NCBI RefSeq assembly: GCF_048564905.1
Contig: NC_133005.1
Coordinates: 28,885,501-28,949,500, forward strand
Direction: 5' to 3'
Origin: Vicugna pacos
Taxonomy: Eukaryota; Chordata; Mammalia; Artiodactyla; Camelidae
Length of the DNA stretch: 64,000 nt
The position numbers and the translations under genes were made by a program. Position 1 is the first letter of the stretch, and each line of letters begins with the position of its first letter. A model generated the notes under the pieces. It saw nothing but the letters and a program-made list of their open reading frames with translations, did no database searches and was not told the origin of the DNA. Positions 39,401-49,360 of the stretch are shown piece after piece.

Positions 39401-42400
39401 CAAACGGTGGTTCTGTTCAGTTCCAAAAGAACAGTCGTGTTTGTGTTCCTGAACGCCAAGCAGTACACGTGGAGACCCTGGCAAACCCTGGAGGGCGAGA
39501 AGCCAGCCGTGGTAGAGGAATCTGTGCTCTGTCGGATGTCCATAGTCGGCACTGAAATCACTAGCTTTGCTCTCCCTGAGTCACGTGAACTGGGCTAAAT
39601 AAAATTTCTTTTTACCAATTTTATTGAAGCTAAGATGTTATTTTTAAGGTGGCATGCTTTTTTTTAAAAAAATTATTTTATCTTGAAATAATTATAGATT
39701 CACAGTAAGTTTAAAAAGAAGTACAAAGAGGTCCCATGTGCTCTTCACCAGTTTCCCCCAATGGTAGCATCTTAGTAACTATAACAAAACCAGGAAATTG
39801 ACGTTAGTACAGTCAACAAATCTTACTCAGATTTTCCCAGTTTTATATGCCGTTGCGTGTGTCTAAAGTTCTAGGCAATTTTATCAGGTATAGATTTGTA
39901 CATCAGCTCCATGGTCAAGATGCAGACCTGCTCCATCACCACAAATATCCCCCTTGCTTCTCTCTCATAGTCACACCCTTCTCCTCTCTCCACACCCTCC
40001 CACCCACTTCCTAACCCCTGGCAACCGCTAATCTGTTCTCCATCCCTGTAATTTTCTCATTTTAGGAATGTTATATAAATGGAATCGTAGGGTTTGTAGC
40101 CTTTTGAGTTCAGCTTTTTTCTCTCAGTATACTTTCAGATGTTTTTATTTTAGGGTGTATGTGTTGGTGATTATGATTTTATATTAAGGTGACATGCTTT
40201 TTGAATATAACTAGATGTGAAGGTGGATAATAATGTGTTTGTTGCAGCCAAGAAGGCTCTTTGAAACTCCGACATCTTACAGTCCTCTCTACTCTAGAGA
40301 AGCTTGAGGGAGTATCCCAGGGGCCCGCCACTCCGTGCGAGACATGGGATGCCAGGGACTAGGGGTGCACAGGTGATGAAGATACAATTCCTACCCTCCT
40401 TGGTGCCTCGAAAAATAGGGCTGTAGCAGCATAGTCAGACTGTAAGAAAACTTAATCAGGTGCAGTGCAGATGTGTGTGGGAATACAGATGGAGTTTTGA
40501 GAAAGGCCTGGGATATTGCAGCTGAGCCCTGAGAGATTATTTGACTTCAGCAGATAGCACATGAGGAAGGAAGGGCATTTTAGATGGAGAGAACCGCACA
40601 TGTCGGGAGCAGAGCACATGGGGTACAAGAGAGTGGGCGATGGTGCCGGGGAGGGAGGCAGTGGCCCGCCTGTAAGGTCTCTGCCAGTCAGCCTGGGTAG
40701 TAGCCTTCAGACACACACAGCTTTCACAGGATGCTGAGCAAGGAAATAGCCTGACGAGATTTTATTTCAGGAAAATAACTGGTGGCAGTTGGGATGGTGG
40801 ATTTAGGGAGAGGCAAGGCTGGAGGTGGGAAGACAGGATGAAAGTGTGCTGTAGTCATCCAGGAGAGAGCTGACATGGACCCGAAACTTGTCAGGAGCCA
40901 TGGGGACGGAGGGCGGAGGAGGACTCCGATCTTGGTGCCGTGTAGGAGTGGCAGTTGCTGATGATGATAGAGCCTGTGACACGTGCCAGACCCCGTGCAG
41001 GTATCATCTTGGTCAGTTTTCATATTCCGTAAGTACTGTCATCATGCCCATTTTATGAATAAGGAAACTGAGGTTTAGGCGAGTGAAGAAATTTGGTCCA
41101 GGTCACACCACTAGAAGGATCGCAGCTGAGACTCAGGCACGTGCAGTCCAGGTCCAGGTTCTCTCCGGTCACACTGAGGTGGGTTGAAAGGCAGAGGGTG
41201 CAGGATGGCGCCATGGACAAGCTTAGGGAGGTAACTAGCTGGGTCTGAGCACCTCATCTCTAAGGTCTCTGTGGGGCAGCAGCTGGGACTTCCCAGGGCC
41301 CAGCTGTGGAGGGACCTGGAATCCCATGGGAAGTGAGAGAAAAAGAATGCCCGGGCAGGCCCCCGCTGCGGGGTTGGGGGGCGGGAGACAAGCCAGAGAA
41401 AGAGATGGAGACAGAGCGGTCAGAGAAGAGAGGAAGCAGAGGGGTGGGCGGGAGCGTTTTGAGACCATGGGTGGTGGGCTCAGCCTCGGATAGGAGGTGA
41501 CACACTCAGCCTTTGAAGACAAGGAAGGGAAAGGACAAGAAAAAAAGATCAGGAGATGGGATGGAGATTAAATAGGTGAGTTGGTTTTTTGAGGCACAGA
41601 AGGCGACCTGCAGGGAACGGTGGAGCAGAGATTAGAAAGGGGGCAGAGCAAAGAGTGTCAGGAGAGGCGTCAGACACCTGCCGTGGGGGCTGCAAGGAAG
41701 CCGAAGAGGGACACGGGTGGCCTGGTAGCCTTCTGGGGCTTTCTTGACTCCTGCCTCACCAGAAGCCTGTTTCACTTAACCTGCTGCTGGATGAAAAAGC
41801 ACTCCACACTTTGCAGCTGGAAGCAGCAGTCACGCTGTTGTGTTCACAAGTCTGAAGGGTCAGGAATTCAGACAGTGGAGGAGGGCTGTCTGGGGCCTCA
41901 GCTGGGACGACTTGGGCAGTTGGGAACTGCAGTCCCTGGAAGGTTTTCCCTTCCCTGGCATCTGGGCTGGGATGACTGAAAGGCTCGACTCAGCGGGGCC
42001 ACGGACCTGATTACCACGCGGCCTCTCCGTACACCTGAGCTTCTCAGCACGGCCACTGGCTTCCAGGAGGGACTCCTGAGGCGGGTGGCCAGAGAGCACA
42101 TGTTGACGGGTGTGGCCTTTAAAAGTGACTTTGCTTTTTATATTTGCAGCTGATACGAGTAGGTTCTAGAGAAGTGTAGTTAAGTGCTGTGAATTACGTC
42201 AGTCATAGACCCTGAGGGAGGAGGGACTCAGAGGACACGCACCAGATGTAAGGCTCTCCCCCTGCGCAGCCTCGGTGGTTGGCATGGAGTCTGCTTGAAC
42301 CCTCCCAAGACACCGTCCCTTCAGGCAGTCCTTTCTACAGCAGCCGTCACGGTTACAGCATTCGTCCACAGAACGCAACAGAGCATTTCTTCCCTTAACT

Positions 42401-45400
42401 TCTCCCATTGCAGTCCAGAAGGTACAGGTTGTCTGCCTTTCACATGGGAGGACAGATGGCTGAGGACAGCATCCAGGACCATCCCCCCAGCTGCCCAGCT
42501 TCCTTTGTTCAGGTCAAAATGAAAGGTGTCCTGAATCCTCGACTGGGGACAGTGCCTGCATGTCTAGTCCCCATTCAGGTTCGTTGTCATGAAGAGGAAA
42601 GCCTGTTCTGCAGGACTGCACAGATAGGACGCATTCGGCCACCTTGGAGTCTTTAGTCACATCCCCAGCCCATTAAGGGCTAACAGTTAAGCCTGTTGGT
42701 GTTGGCACATATGTTTGTTAATTATTAAGATGTTTACTTAATTTTGTCTGTAGTCCAAGCCACTGTGTAGGACGCCAGCTATCATACCCTCTCCCTGGAG
42801 TTGTGTGTGTGGAGGTGTGGCTGGTACTGGTGGCCAGGTCTCCACGGGGCACCAGACTTGGTGCTGGCCCCATCCCAAGTTGTCAGAGAGAAGGTGGGAG
42901 TCAGTGAGGGTTGTCTAAGTAGGAAGGGTAGGGGATAAGAGCAGAGCCCATCCCTGGCTTTTTAATCTTTTAATCCTGTGCTCATGTGTGTTCTTCTTTT
43001 TTTAATAGTTTAGCCAAATGTTCGTAGTTTTTACGTATTGACATACTTTGAGGACGCTGGGCGAGATCTTTTTGGTGGCAGTGAACTCAGAGAACTAAGG
43101 CTCCCCGAAGTTACAGGTTCTGTTTGGTTGTGTGCTCCTTTTCTCAGACCCCGGACCTGGAGCAGCTCGAGCCGTCTCTGGAAGACGTGGAAAACATCAA
43201 CGACTTCGAACCCTTGTTTTCAGAGGAAACGCCCGAAGTGGAGAAGCCAGTGGCCACAGTTCAGGTTGGACTCTTGTAGCCTCGACCACGCTGGTGCCTT
43301 GAGGCCTGATGACATGACCAGTTAGGTCTAGTCTGCGTCTTTAGGAGTATTTTCCCCCAAAATCCCAGTTGTATGTTCTAAAAAGGAGAGTACCAGTGCT
43401 GGAAACTTCCAAAGTCAGGATTTCCCCACCCCGCCACCCGGGTGACTGATTGAGGTTGCAGCAGCAAGCTCTGAATCTGTGAGAAATAGCCTGCCTGGTG
43501 GGAGCATTTGGGCGAGTAACTGGGGACTTGTGACCCAAAGACTTGCTTTTCATGGTTGTATGTGAATTCAAGCCGGGGTCATAATGCTTCATCCCCATTT
43601 GCACCTGTGTTTCTTGTCATTACAATGGTGACCAGATAGACTGGCCTGAGGCTGAGACGTACCTGGGAGAAAGCTTTCTCGGCTGTGCAGGGACCCGGGC
43701 GTGGGGCAAGGCCCTGGCAGGGGACACAGCCTTCCAGAGCAAGCCTTCCACCACCGTTTGTCACCAAGTCTCTTTCCCTGCATCTCAGGGACCATCTCAT
43801 GGTGCAAATACGTGGTGGTTTATAATCCAAAGGTCAAAGAAGGTAGAAGGTGAATGATCAAATCAGGAGAGTTGGGGAGAGGTCATTCTGACATGAACAA
43901 AGCACAGAAGCTGTATTGGAATAAGAAATGCAATTTGAGGGAACTGGCAACCGGGATGTTTGTCATTATGGCCTAAAAATATCTTCTAAACCTTGGGTTT
44001 TTAAAGCCCGTGTTTAACTTGGCAGCGTACCACCAGCTGTTTGTTGGGACAGAAAGAATTCGAGCTCCAGAAATCATCTTCCAGCCGTCCCTCATAGGAG
44101 AAGAGCAGGCGGGTGTAGCGGAGACGCTCCAGTACGTCCTAGACAGGTGAGGCTGAGGCTTCTTTTCCGGCTGTTTTCCTGAACCATTTCCTTGAATTTT
44201 GCATCGAATGGTGGGTTTGAAGGCTGGGCATTTGGAAACCTCCCTCACTTTCTCCTTGTTGACTTGCTGCGCTCGGAGAGTATTCTTTCTCTCTCACTAG
44301 GCCTGGCATGGAGTTGGGGGCTCCTTGATTCTTTTCTGAACATTTCTGAACATGAATATAAATTATAAAGTTCGAGGAGCTTTGAAGAATTTCTTTTGAG
44401 TTTGGGCAACGTGATAATATATGTGCATTGGCTTTCATGTAAATCTTCACATTACTGAAGATGAGTGATTCTAAATCACCCTAAAAATGTGCAGAACTTA
44501 CAAGTGTTTTCCCTCTTTGCAGACACTTTATATAAGAATTTGCTTTTCTATAAGAACATGCCTTCCCCTACCCATTTATACGGCATTTTCCTGCAGTGTG
44601 AGTTTTCATATTCAAGTTGGACAAGTAGGGAACACAATTTTGTAGTCCTCTGGCTGCTGTTGGTTAAAACAGGATGGAAACTTAAACACAGCAAGGAAGA
44701 AAAGCTGTAGCAGCTACCTTGTTTGAGTGGCTTTGAACTTTGTCTAACAATGGGTGGGAAAGTGATCAAACATGTATAAGATAAAACTGGTATTAAAAAA
44801 AAAACACAGGTGATGAGATGGGTCCTCAGGAGAGGCAGGACTTTGGGGGGTGATGGAAATGTTCTGTAACTTGGTTGTGGTGATGGTCCGTAGGGTGTAT
44901 AAGTTTGTCAGACTTTATCAAAATGTATTTCAGTTAATCCTCAATGAAGCCAGTTTTTTAAAAACATGTCTTAGAAAGGCATAATATTCTAATCATGTGA
45001 AGGAAATGGACTGGCCACTCAAATTAAGGTTTTAACTAGCTATTTGGCCTTCTGTGAAGACACCAATGAAAAATGGAAGGTGATTTTTGTTGTTTTTTTA
45101 ACTTTGTGAGTAGTATTTTCTGGTTTGTACTGAGAGCTTACATGTCCACATCCACAGTCCCTTCTAATGTTCAAGTTGGAGGGACTGTAGCGGAGGAGTG
45201 GTTTCTGTCCTAGGTACCCAACGGACGTTCAGGAGCTGCTGGTTCAGAACGTTTTCCTCACTGGCGGGAACATGATGTACCCTGGGATGAAAGGCAGAAT
45301 CGAGAAGGAGCTTTTGGAGATGAGACCCTTTCAGTCTTCTTTTCAGGTACCAGTTGTTCATGCAACCAGGCTGGTCCGAAAACAGCATTATTTGCTTTCT

Positions 45401-46679
45401 GATTGCAAAGGTAGTGAAGTGTAAATGAGAAAAATTCCTTTATACTTCCATGATCCAGAGAGAGCCACTTTTGACGTTTTCATGGCTTTCCTTCTGGTCT
45501 TTAGTCTGTGGTTAATTTTTTTTTTAATTGAAATATAGTTAGTGTGTCAGTTTCTGAGGTACAGCGTAATAGTTCAATCATACATTTACATACATTTATT
45601 CATTTTCATATTCTTTTTCATTATAAGTTACTACAAGATATTGAATATAGTTCCCTGGGCTATACAGTATAAACTTGTTTATATGGTTAGTTTTCAAAGC
45701 AGAATGGAAATCACATTTTTGTACTCCTCTGTTTTGTTTTAATGGACAAAGAAAGACCTGCATCCAATAAAGATTCAGAGCGTACGAAAGCGTGGACGTT
45801 GAGAATAAGGCCTTCTCTTGACCCAGACCCCTGGGTCTCCTGAGGATGAGGTGTTTGCCATGTAGAACGTGTGGGGTGGGGTGGGGTGGAGAGAGCATTT
45901 CACACAGGGACTAGCAGGAACGAAGGCTCAGGGGCCAAAAGCTTGTTGAGGGCTAAGCAGTAGCTGAGTGTGGCTGGAGTGGTTGCAGTTTAGAGGCTGG
46001 TAGGGCCCATGTGGTGCAGGGATCAGGTCCAGGAAGGCCCTTGTCCAGGTCGAGTGCCACCGCTGCTCCTCTCACACCACCTGACAGCTCGTGGTCAGTA
46101 GCATGGGATCAGGAGGTAGAGCAGCTGGTCCCCGCCATACGTCCGACTCCCCACCTTGGCCCCACGTGGCAGGTCTCCTACGGATAGAATAGCTGACAGT
46201 TGCTGATCCTGGGAGATCGTGGCTTTGCATTCTTGTGTGCTTTTGTGGAGAGTCAAGGGCATTTCAGCTCAGCTCTCTTAGAGAGGGTGCAGAGATAGAC
46301 CTACCCCGTCTTGGGATCAGTGGAGCCCCCCCTCTGTGTATGTTTCTGGGAGTAAAGTGTAGCTGGACCCACCAAGCACTCAGTCCCTGAGCCCTGATGG
46401 GAGATGCCCTTCGTGTTTCAGGTTCAGCTGGCCTCGAACCCCGTGCTGGATGCCTGGTACGGTGCTCGTGACTGGGCCCTGGACCACCTGGACGACGAAG
46501 ACGTCTGGATCACCAAGAAGGAATACGAGGAGAAGGGAGGTGGCTACCTCAAGGAGCACTGTGCCTCCAATGTTTACGTCCCCATCCGCCTGCCCAAGCA
46601 GGCCTCACGCTCCTCAGAAGCCCAGGCATCAGGCAAAGGCTCGGGGGCCAGTGGAGGCGGTGCCAGCGAGCAGGCGTAG
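30030..46679 (+). CDS. ACTR5 (ARP5): actin-related subunit of the INO80 remodeller, whole coding span
   Basis: Nine coding exons join to 615 aa, with all introns GT-AG and the frame closing exactly. ARP5 is a nuclear actin-related protein; with IES6 (INO80C) it forms the module of INO80 that grips nucleosomal DNA and couples ATP hydrolysis to sliding and H2A.Z exchange, with roles in transcription and repair. Actin landmarks: [10 protein letters not shown] at 44-53 (phosphate loop 1), [13 protein letters not shown] at 190-202 (phosphate loop 2), [13 protein letters not shown] at 498-510 (adenine site). The ARP5-specific insertion, about residues 267-439, is charged and coiled-coil-rich. The C-terminus (VPIRLPKQ then a Ser/Gly-rich tail) matches mammals. 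Human is, as I recall, about 607 aa; the extra residues are an Ala-rich N-terminus. No breaks. Confidence 0.97.
30429..31554 (+). other. ACTR5 intron 1
   Basis: GT-AG, 1,126 bases; donor GTGAAAGG, acceptor TTTCAAAGTAG. Most of it is a long L2 fragment (30,505-31,325). Confidence 0.9.
30505..31325 (+). repeat. L2 LINE 3' region, long copy
   Basis: About 820 bases of L2 in continuous order: tcaaatattaagcgcctgtc, gtttagcagtgaacaaaac, agaaggtgatgtttgagcaa, aaatgggaagccattgcaga, tccaaaaggatcaccatagc, ttttgaagatagagccaaca. Unusually long for so old an element. Confidence 0.85.
31555..31784 (+). CDS. ACTR5 coding exon 2
   Basis: Residues 134-209 plus two bases of codon 210 ([15 protein letters not shown] to ILPVLEG). 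Holds phosphate loop 2, [13 protein letters not shown]. Donor GTGAGT. Confidence 0.96.
31865..32095 (+). repeat. MIR SINE, old
   Basis: MIR blocks gagtactggaccacgaact, gataagtcacttaccatcc, and gtacctgcaggttgtaggtg in order. Diverged. Confidence 0.6.
32390..32590 (+). repeat. MIR SINE, old
   Basis: ggctttgaagttggaagcct, gggtttgcagcccggc, gaggtacttaacttcttc, then ctcaggatgaaatgaaataa. Confidence 0.75.
32910..33791 (+). mobile_element. 5'-truncated L1 (ORF2 end plus 3' UTR) with target-site duplication
   Basis: An open frame of 130 codons (32,923-33,315) is the L1 ORF2p C-terminus with the zinc-knuckle-like C-x3-C-x7-H-x4-C ([18 protein letters not shown]) and WIKK end. The 3' UTR follows, to an A-rich end near 33,777. 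Flanking 14-bp repeats AGAAAATAAAGTCA (32,910-32,923) and AGAAAATGAAGTCA (33,778-33,791) differ at one base. Inserted in the ACTR5 sense direction. Confidence 0.92.
33897..34072. mobile_element. MER5-group hAT-Charlie MITE
   Basis: Typical ends: ggctctcaatctctggc and ccacagtttgagaaatac, with an interior gggaagcttgttaaaatgca and ccccaggcccaccccagagc. Non-autonomous. Confidence 0.7.
34385..34554 (+). CDS. ACTR5 coding exon 3
   Basis: Finishes codon 210 and encodes through residue 266 plus one base ([47 protein letters not shown] region). Acceptor TTGTAG, donor GTGAGG. Residue 228 is Val (codon 34,437-34,439) where I recall Gly in human. Confidence 0.95.
34555..36364 (+). other. ACTR5 intron 3
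   Basis: GT-AG, 1,810 bases, mostly old L1 in antisense (34,735-35,826, and probably 5'-UTR-type text at 36,090-36,230). A branch-point match TGCTAAT lies near 36,318, about 45 bases before the acceptor TTTGAAG. Confidence 0.85.
34735..35826 (-). repeat. old L1 ORF2 fragment, antisense
   Basis: Plus-strand text is the reverse complement of L1 ORF2: gaatctgtagatcagattg, ttctaatccatgaatatttg, ctgtgaccttgcaaaactta, gtattgaacaggagcggcaa, catctttgccttgttcctaa, cattaatataggag-like phrases in order. Many changes; an old copy. Confidence 0.85.
36365..36582 (+). CDS. ACTR5 coding exon 4
   Basis: Residues 267-339 ([27 protein letters not shown] to DRLLYVQ). Start of the ARP5-specific insertion, with a highly charged Q/R/E/L coiled coil ([20 protein letters not shown]). 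Strongly GC-rich against AT-rich intron flanks. Donor GTGACA. Confidence 0.95.
36904..37010 (-). mobile_element. Vic-1 type camelid SINE, internal deletion
   Basis: On the minus strand: TATAGCTCAGTGGTAGAATA, CATGCTTAGCACAC, AATCCCCAGTGCCTCCATTA, then A-rich tail with ATAAATAAACC and AATTACTCCCCC. About 20 bases that normally include the 5' part of box B are missing, so it should be pol III-dead. Confidence 0.9.
37015..37140 (-). repeat. old L1M 3'-UTR fragment
   Basis: gtgtagtacacgtgatacaa, gtgcagcttgatgaattttc, tccatatccagatcaggaaa, reverse of an old L1M 3' end. Confidence 0.65.
37450..37632 (+). CDS. ACTR5 coding exon 5
   Basis: Residues 340-400 ([19 protein letters not shown] to VDVVDSKPE), 61 whole codons. 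Continues the charged insertion. Acceptor CTTGTAG, donor GTACCG. Confidence 0.95.
39655..40180 (-). repeat. old L1M 3' end, antisense
   Basis: Plus-strand text shows gaggtcccatgtgctcttca, cagtttcccccaatggtagc, cccctggcaaccgctaatct, gttatataaatggaatcgta, the usual reverse complement of an old L1M 3' UTR. Confidence 0.85.
40345..40930 (+). repeat. L2 LINE fragment
   Basis: L2 order: atgatgaagatacaattcct, aagaaaacttaatcagg, gctgagccctgagag, ggaagggcattttagatgga, gtgtgctgtagtcatccagg. Confidence 0.7.
40960..41165 (-). repeat. MIR SINE, old
   Basis: Reverse MIR: gcccattttatgaataagga, aactgaggtttaggcgagtg, ccaggtcacaccactagaag. Confidence 0.75.
41860..42110 (-). mobile_element. old LTR-like repeat, ERVL/MaLR class possible, fossil
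   Basis: Contains gtcaggaattcagacagtgg, ggcctcagctgggacgactt, gcggcctctccgtacacctg, the kind of text seen in reverse copies of old mammalian LTRs. Partial, non-coding, subfamily unassigned. Confidence 0.4.
43148..43264 (+). CDS. ACTR5 coding exon 6
   Basis: Residues 401-439 ([39 protein letters not shown]), 39 whole codons, very acidic linker at the end of the ARP5 insertion. Donor GTTGGA is weaker than the others. Confidence 0.95.
43265..44006 (+). other. ACTR5 intron 6
   Basis: GT-AG, 742 bases, no repeat that I can name. Confidence 0.85.
44007..44146 (+). CDS. ACTR5 coding exon 7
   Basis: Residues 440-485 plus two bases ([22 protein letters not shown] to LQYVLD). Returns to the actin fold; [16 protein letters not shown] aligns with actin's RFRCPEALFQPSFLG. 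Acceptor TTTAAAG, donor GTGAGG. Confidence 0.95.
44147..45213 (+). other. ACTR5 intron 7
   Basis: GT-AG, 1,067 bases, acceptor TGTCCTAG. Contains an old L1 3' end (44,800-44,960). Confidence 0.85.
44800..44960 (+). repeat. old L1M 3' end
   Basis: gggtgatggaaatgttctgt, aacttggttgtggtgatggt, then gtcagactttatcaaaatgt and cctcaatgaagcc, the standard old L1 3' terminus. Confidence 0.8.
45214..45346 (+). CDS. ACTR5 coding exon 8
   Basis: Finishes codon 486 and encodes through 530 ([19 protein letters not shown] to RPFQSSFQ). Carries the adenine-site motif [22 protein letters not shown], matching actin NTVLSGGTTMYPG. Donor GTACCA. Confidence 0.96.
45507..45694 (-). mobile_element. 5'-truncated L1 3' end with likely target-site duplication
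   Basis: Antisense L1 3' UTR: aattgaaatatagttagtg, tacattcattttcat-type text, gatattgaatatagttccct. Flanks TGTGGTTAATTTT (45,507-45,519) and TATGGTTAGTTTT (45,682-45,694) match at 11 of 13 bases, a plausible aged duplication. Confidence 0.8.
45890..46040 (+). repeat. L2 LINE fragment
   Basis: cacagggactagcaggaacg, gtgtggctggagtggttgca, gtagggcccatgtggtgcag in L2 order. Confidence 0.55.
46422..46679 (+). CDS. ACTR5 coding exon 9
   Basis: Residues 531-615 and stop TAG at 46,677-46,679 ([46 protein letters not shown] and so on). [10 protein letters not shown] corresponds to actin's SVWIGGSILA. The tail [16 protein letters not shown] is flexible and Ser/Gly-rich as in other mammals. Confidence 0.97.
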   Translation, partial: VQLASNPVLDAWYGARDWALDHLDDEDVWITKKEYEEKGGGYLKEHCASNVYVPIRLPKQASRSSEAQASGKGSGASGGGASEQA

Positions 46680-47075
46680 CCGAGGGGCCCCTCCAGGGAC
46701 CTTCAGCTATGTCAGCCAGTGTGACAGGGCAGTGACTCTGTCGGATGTGCCTGACCCGAGTCGGCTGGGAACATTTGGCTACACGATGGATTTCTTTCTC
46801 CTGTGGAGAACAGTTAAGAGCCACTGGGAGCTACCCTTCAGAACTGTGTTCATCTGGGGACATCTGCAGTGAAGGGACTGTAAGAGGCCACTGGCTTTGC
46901 TGAGCTGTGAATGAAGACAGCGTGGGGGACGGGGATGCATGAGCTGCACAGGCTTCCTCCTCCCTGCATTTTAAAGCCTTTTTTGTTTTTTGGTTTTTTT
47001 TTTTTAATCCTTTAAATTTTGTACTGTCAGTGTAGATATTCTTCTAAATTTATTAAAAATTGTGTAGATGCCCAG
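46680..47075 (+). other. ACTR5 3' UTR
   Basis: From the stop codon to just past ATTAAA at 47,052. Contains a long T-rich run at 46,979-47,006. Length about 390 bases. Confidence 0.65.
47052..47057 (+). terminator. ACTR5 poly(A) signal ATTAAA
   Basis: Second most common mammalian hexamer, 373 bases after the stop; downstream TTGTGTAG and GTTCTTTC supply GU/U-rich sequence. No AATAAA lies closer to the stop codon. Confidence 0.65.
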
Positions 47076-47084
47076 CAGGGGGCG
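47072..47084 (+). promoter_or_regulatory. CTCF-type core motif just past ACTR5 poly(A) signal
   Basis: CCAGCAGGGGGCG fits CCASYAGRKGGCR at all 13 positions, plus orientation. Only 15 bases after the poly(A) hexamer. Binding is inferred. Confidence 0.65.
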
Positions 47085-48849
47085 TTCTTTCACATACACA
47101 GGAAAAGGATACTGTTCATGGCAATAAGAGCAGTCACCCACGAAGTCTCAGGGGCTGGAAATACTTCCCCTCTCCTGTATTTCTGCTTAGGAATGAAAGG
47201 GGCCCAAAGAGAGAAATCACATTGTATGAAGTCACTCTGTTAGGGGCCGGCCTGCCTGGGGCCCACTTATGAGTGGGCAGATGTGGGGCTAGTAGCCCAA
47301 ATATTGTTTATATTTTCTTTGCTGGAAATTTTTCCACCACATGAGACTTTTCTACAGTTTTTAGAAATTTCTGTCCCTGTGAGTTTCTTGGCTGCTTAAC
47401 TTTTTCAGGCCTTTTTGAAGAAAGAAACAGACTGGAAAGGGTTGGTCCTGTACCCTTTTCACAACCTCACATTCCCTGGACCTTTGCAGCTTCATCTTAA
47501 ATGGACAGATAACCCCTCTCTTTTACAGAGATTGTTTGGTGAGAATTTTAACTCAGACACACCCAGTAATCGAGCCCAGAAGGCCCCTGAGCTGCTAGCA
47601 TCCTTGTCACAGAATCCATACGTCTAAATCCCATGGAATCTCTAGCCCATCCTCTGATGAGGCCACCCCAGAACCAGGCTGCCCATACAGTTTACCAGGG
47701 ATGATCGCCTGCATCTCTAGTTCTCAAGGGCTGAGATGCTGAAGACCAGAAAGGGGCAGTGGTGGTGGAGGAGGAGGAGGAAGACTCAGGCTGACTCAGG
47801 ATCTCCCAAGGCCTTGCCAGGGAGCGCTCAGCCATCCACAGCTGGGCCCAAGGACTGATGAGACAGTGATAATGAGCATGAGCTGTCAAGAAAGGACAGT
47901 TGCAAAGAAGGTCGGACCAGCCTCCATAGGAGAGGTTTTCATATCACATTTCCAGGAGGAGGAGTGATGCTAACTACTGTTAGGCCTGGGGAGATGGGGG
48001 CCTTTCTCCCATAGTCAACATTTTATTTTTAAACGCCTGACCAGCAGCAGTGAATGCAGAGGAGTGCCATGGAAGTCAAGCCTTGATGAGAAAGGACCCT
48101 GGGTGGGCAGGTAAGCTGAGACACAGCAGAGTCAGACAGCAAGTGTTAAACTAGGCTTGAAACTGGGGAAGTGGGCTGTGATGAGGCTGAGCCTTGAGCT
48201 CTCCTACTTTATCTCTGACCCCTCACACTGAGTGTGCCGTGACCTCCCAGGACACCCCTCATGCACAAACCACCAGCTGAGCACTCATCATGATACTGTG
48301 AGCTTTTTCTCTGCCCCAGGGTGGTCTCTTACAAACTGTCAAGTGTTCCCTGAGATTATGATGTTGGTTTCATTCAGCCTGGAGAATCCACAGCCCAGTG
48401 CTGGACCTGGAGGGTGCTGAGGGCTCACAGGATTTTTACTGAATGACCAGCTGGTTGGGTAGATAAATGAATGATGAAATCTCTGAACAAAGAAAATTTG
48501 AGAATAGCTTGTTCACTCTGTTAAGAGGAACCATACTGAGGATGTCCCCTCAGCCAAGGAGCGTTACTCATGGAGACATCTTAAGTCTTCCCTTTGACCC
48601 TGCCAAGACTATTCCAGGATAGGAGGTGGATATGACTATATCTGAGTGGTCTGGGGGCAGCTGTGAAGGATCAGACACCCAGAACCCAGCTTCAGGCTTT
48701 TGTTTAGGGTTGTGGCAGGAGGAGGTAGCCCAGGGAAGGGAGAATCTGTCTTAAGATCTAACTTAGCTCTGGGGTTGAGTCAGGGCAGCTCTGAAGGTTG
48801 GGTGGCCACGTAGAGTGATCAGGGCCTCTTCCTGGCTAAGATGTGGTAG
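47085..48849. other. intergenic downstream of ACTR5
   Basis: Mostly unassigned. Bases 48,100-48,200 look like a reverse MIR fragment (gtcagacagcaagtgttaaa). No gene seen. Confidence 0.4.
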
Positions 48850-49111
48850 GGGTATCCCACCAACCTGCTCTGCCTTCATCCCCCGCCCCAACCTTTGGAC
48901 TAAAGCAAACTTTTACTGTTCACAGAGTTACATCTGAGTTGCAAAATCTTTTCCCCTGTGTTTCCCCATTCATTCTGGGCTGCCACAATCTGACAAAGTA
49001 TAAGGACACTTTTTTCTTGCATTTGTAGTGGAGCCTCTGCCTTCCTTTGCATTTTGCCCTTTCTGCCTCCCGTGGGCATCTCTGGAAATAAACAGTTTTA
49101 CCACAGCTGCA
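48850..49111 (+). other. possible retrocopy tail (AATAAA plus A run)
   Basis: AATAAA at about 49,087 is followed 18 bases later by an 11-A run at 49,111. This is the layout of a reverse-transcribed mRNA end. I do not recognise the parent and see no target-site duplication, so it could equally be a chance A run. Confidence 0.3.
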
Positions 49112-49360
49112 AAAAAAAAAAGTGGAAAGGTAAGAAAATAGAATTTAAGAGTGAAATAAATGTTAAAATACGGGCAGAGAACACTAAACCAAGAAGTGGA
49201 AAAAAAACAATTCATTCAAATATAATATGCAAAGATTATTTTATGCCTACCTAAGGGATTAAGTGAATAAGATGAAGTCTTTCATTATAGAACTTTGTGA
49301 TTGAATCATTTCAAGAAAATTAGAAAATGAGAGAACAGAAGATTAAAAATGTAGGCAAAG

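Larger units (their letters stand above)
37633..43147 (+). other. ACTR5 intron 5 (largest)
   Basis: GT-AG, 5,515 bases, acceptor TTCTCAG. Contains an old L1 3' end (39,655-40,180), L2 (40,345-40,930), MIR (40,960-41,165) and an LTR-like block (41,860-42,110). Bases 37,640-39,650 and 42,110-43,140 have no assigned repeat. No hidden exon recognised. Confidence 0.85.
45347..46421 (+). other. ACTR5 intron 8
   Basis: GT-AG, 1,075 bases, acceptor CGTGTTTCAG. Contains an L1 3' end (45,520-45,681) and an L2 piece (45,890-46,040). Confidence 0.9.
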
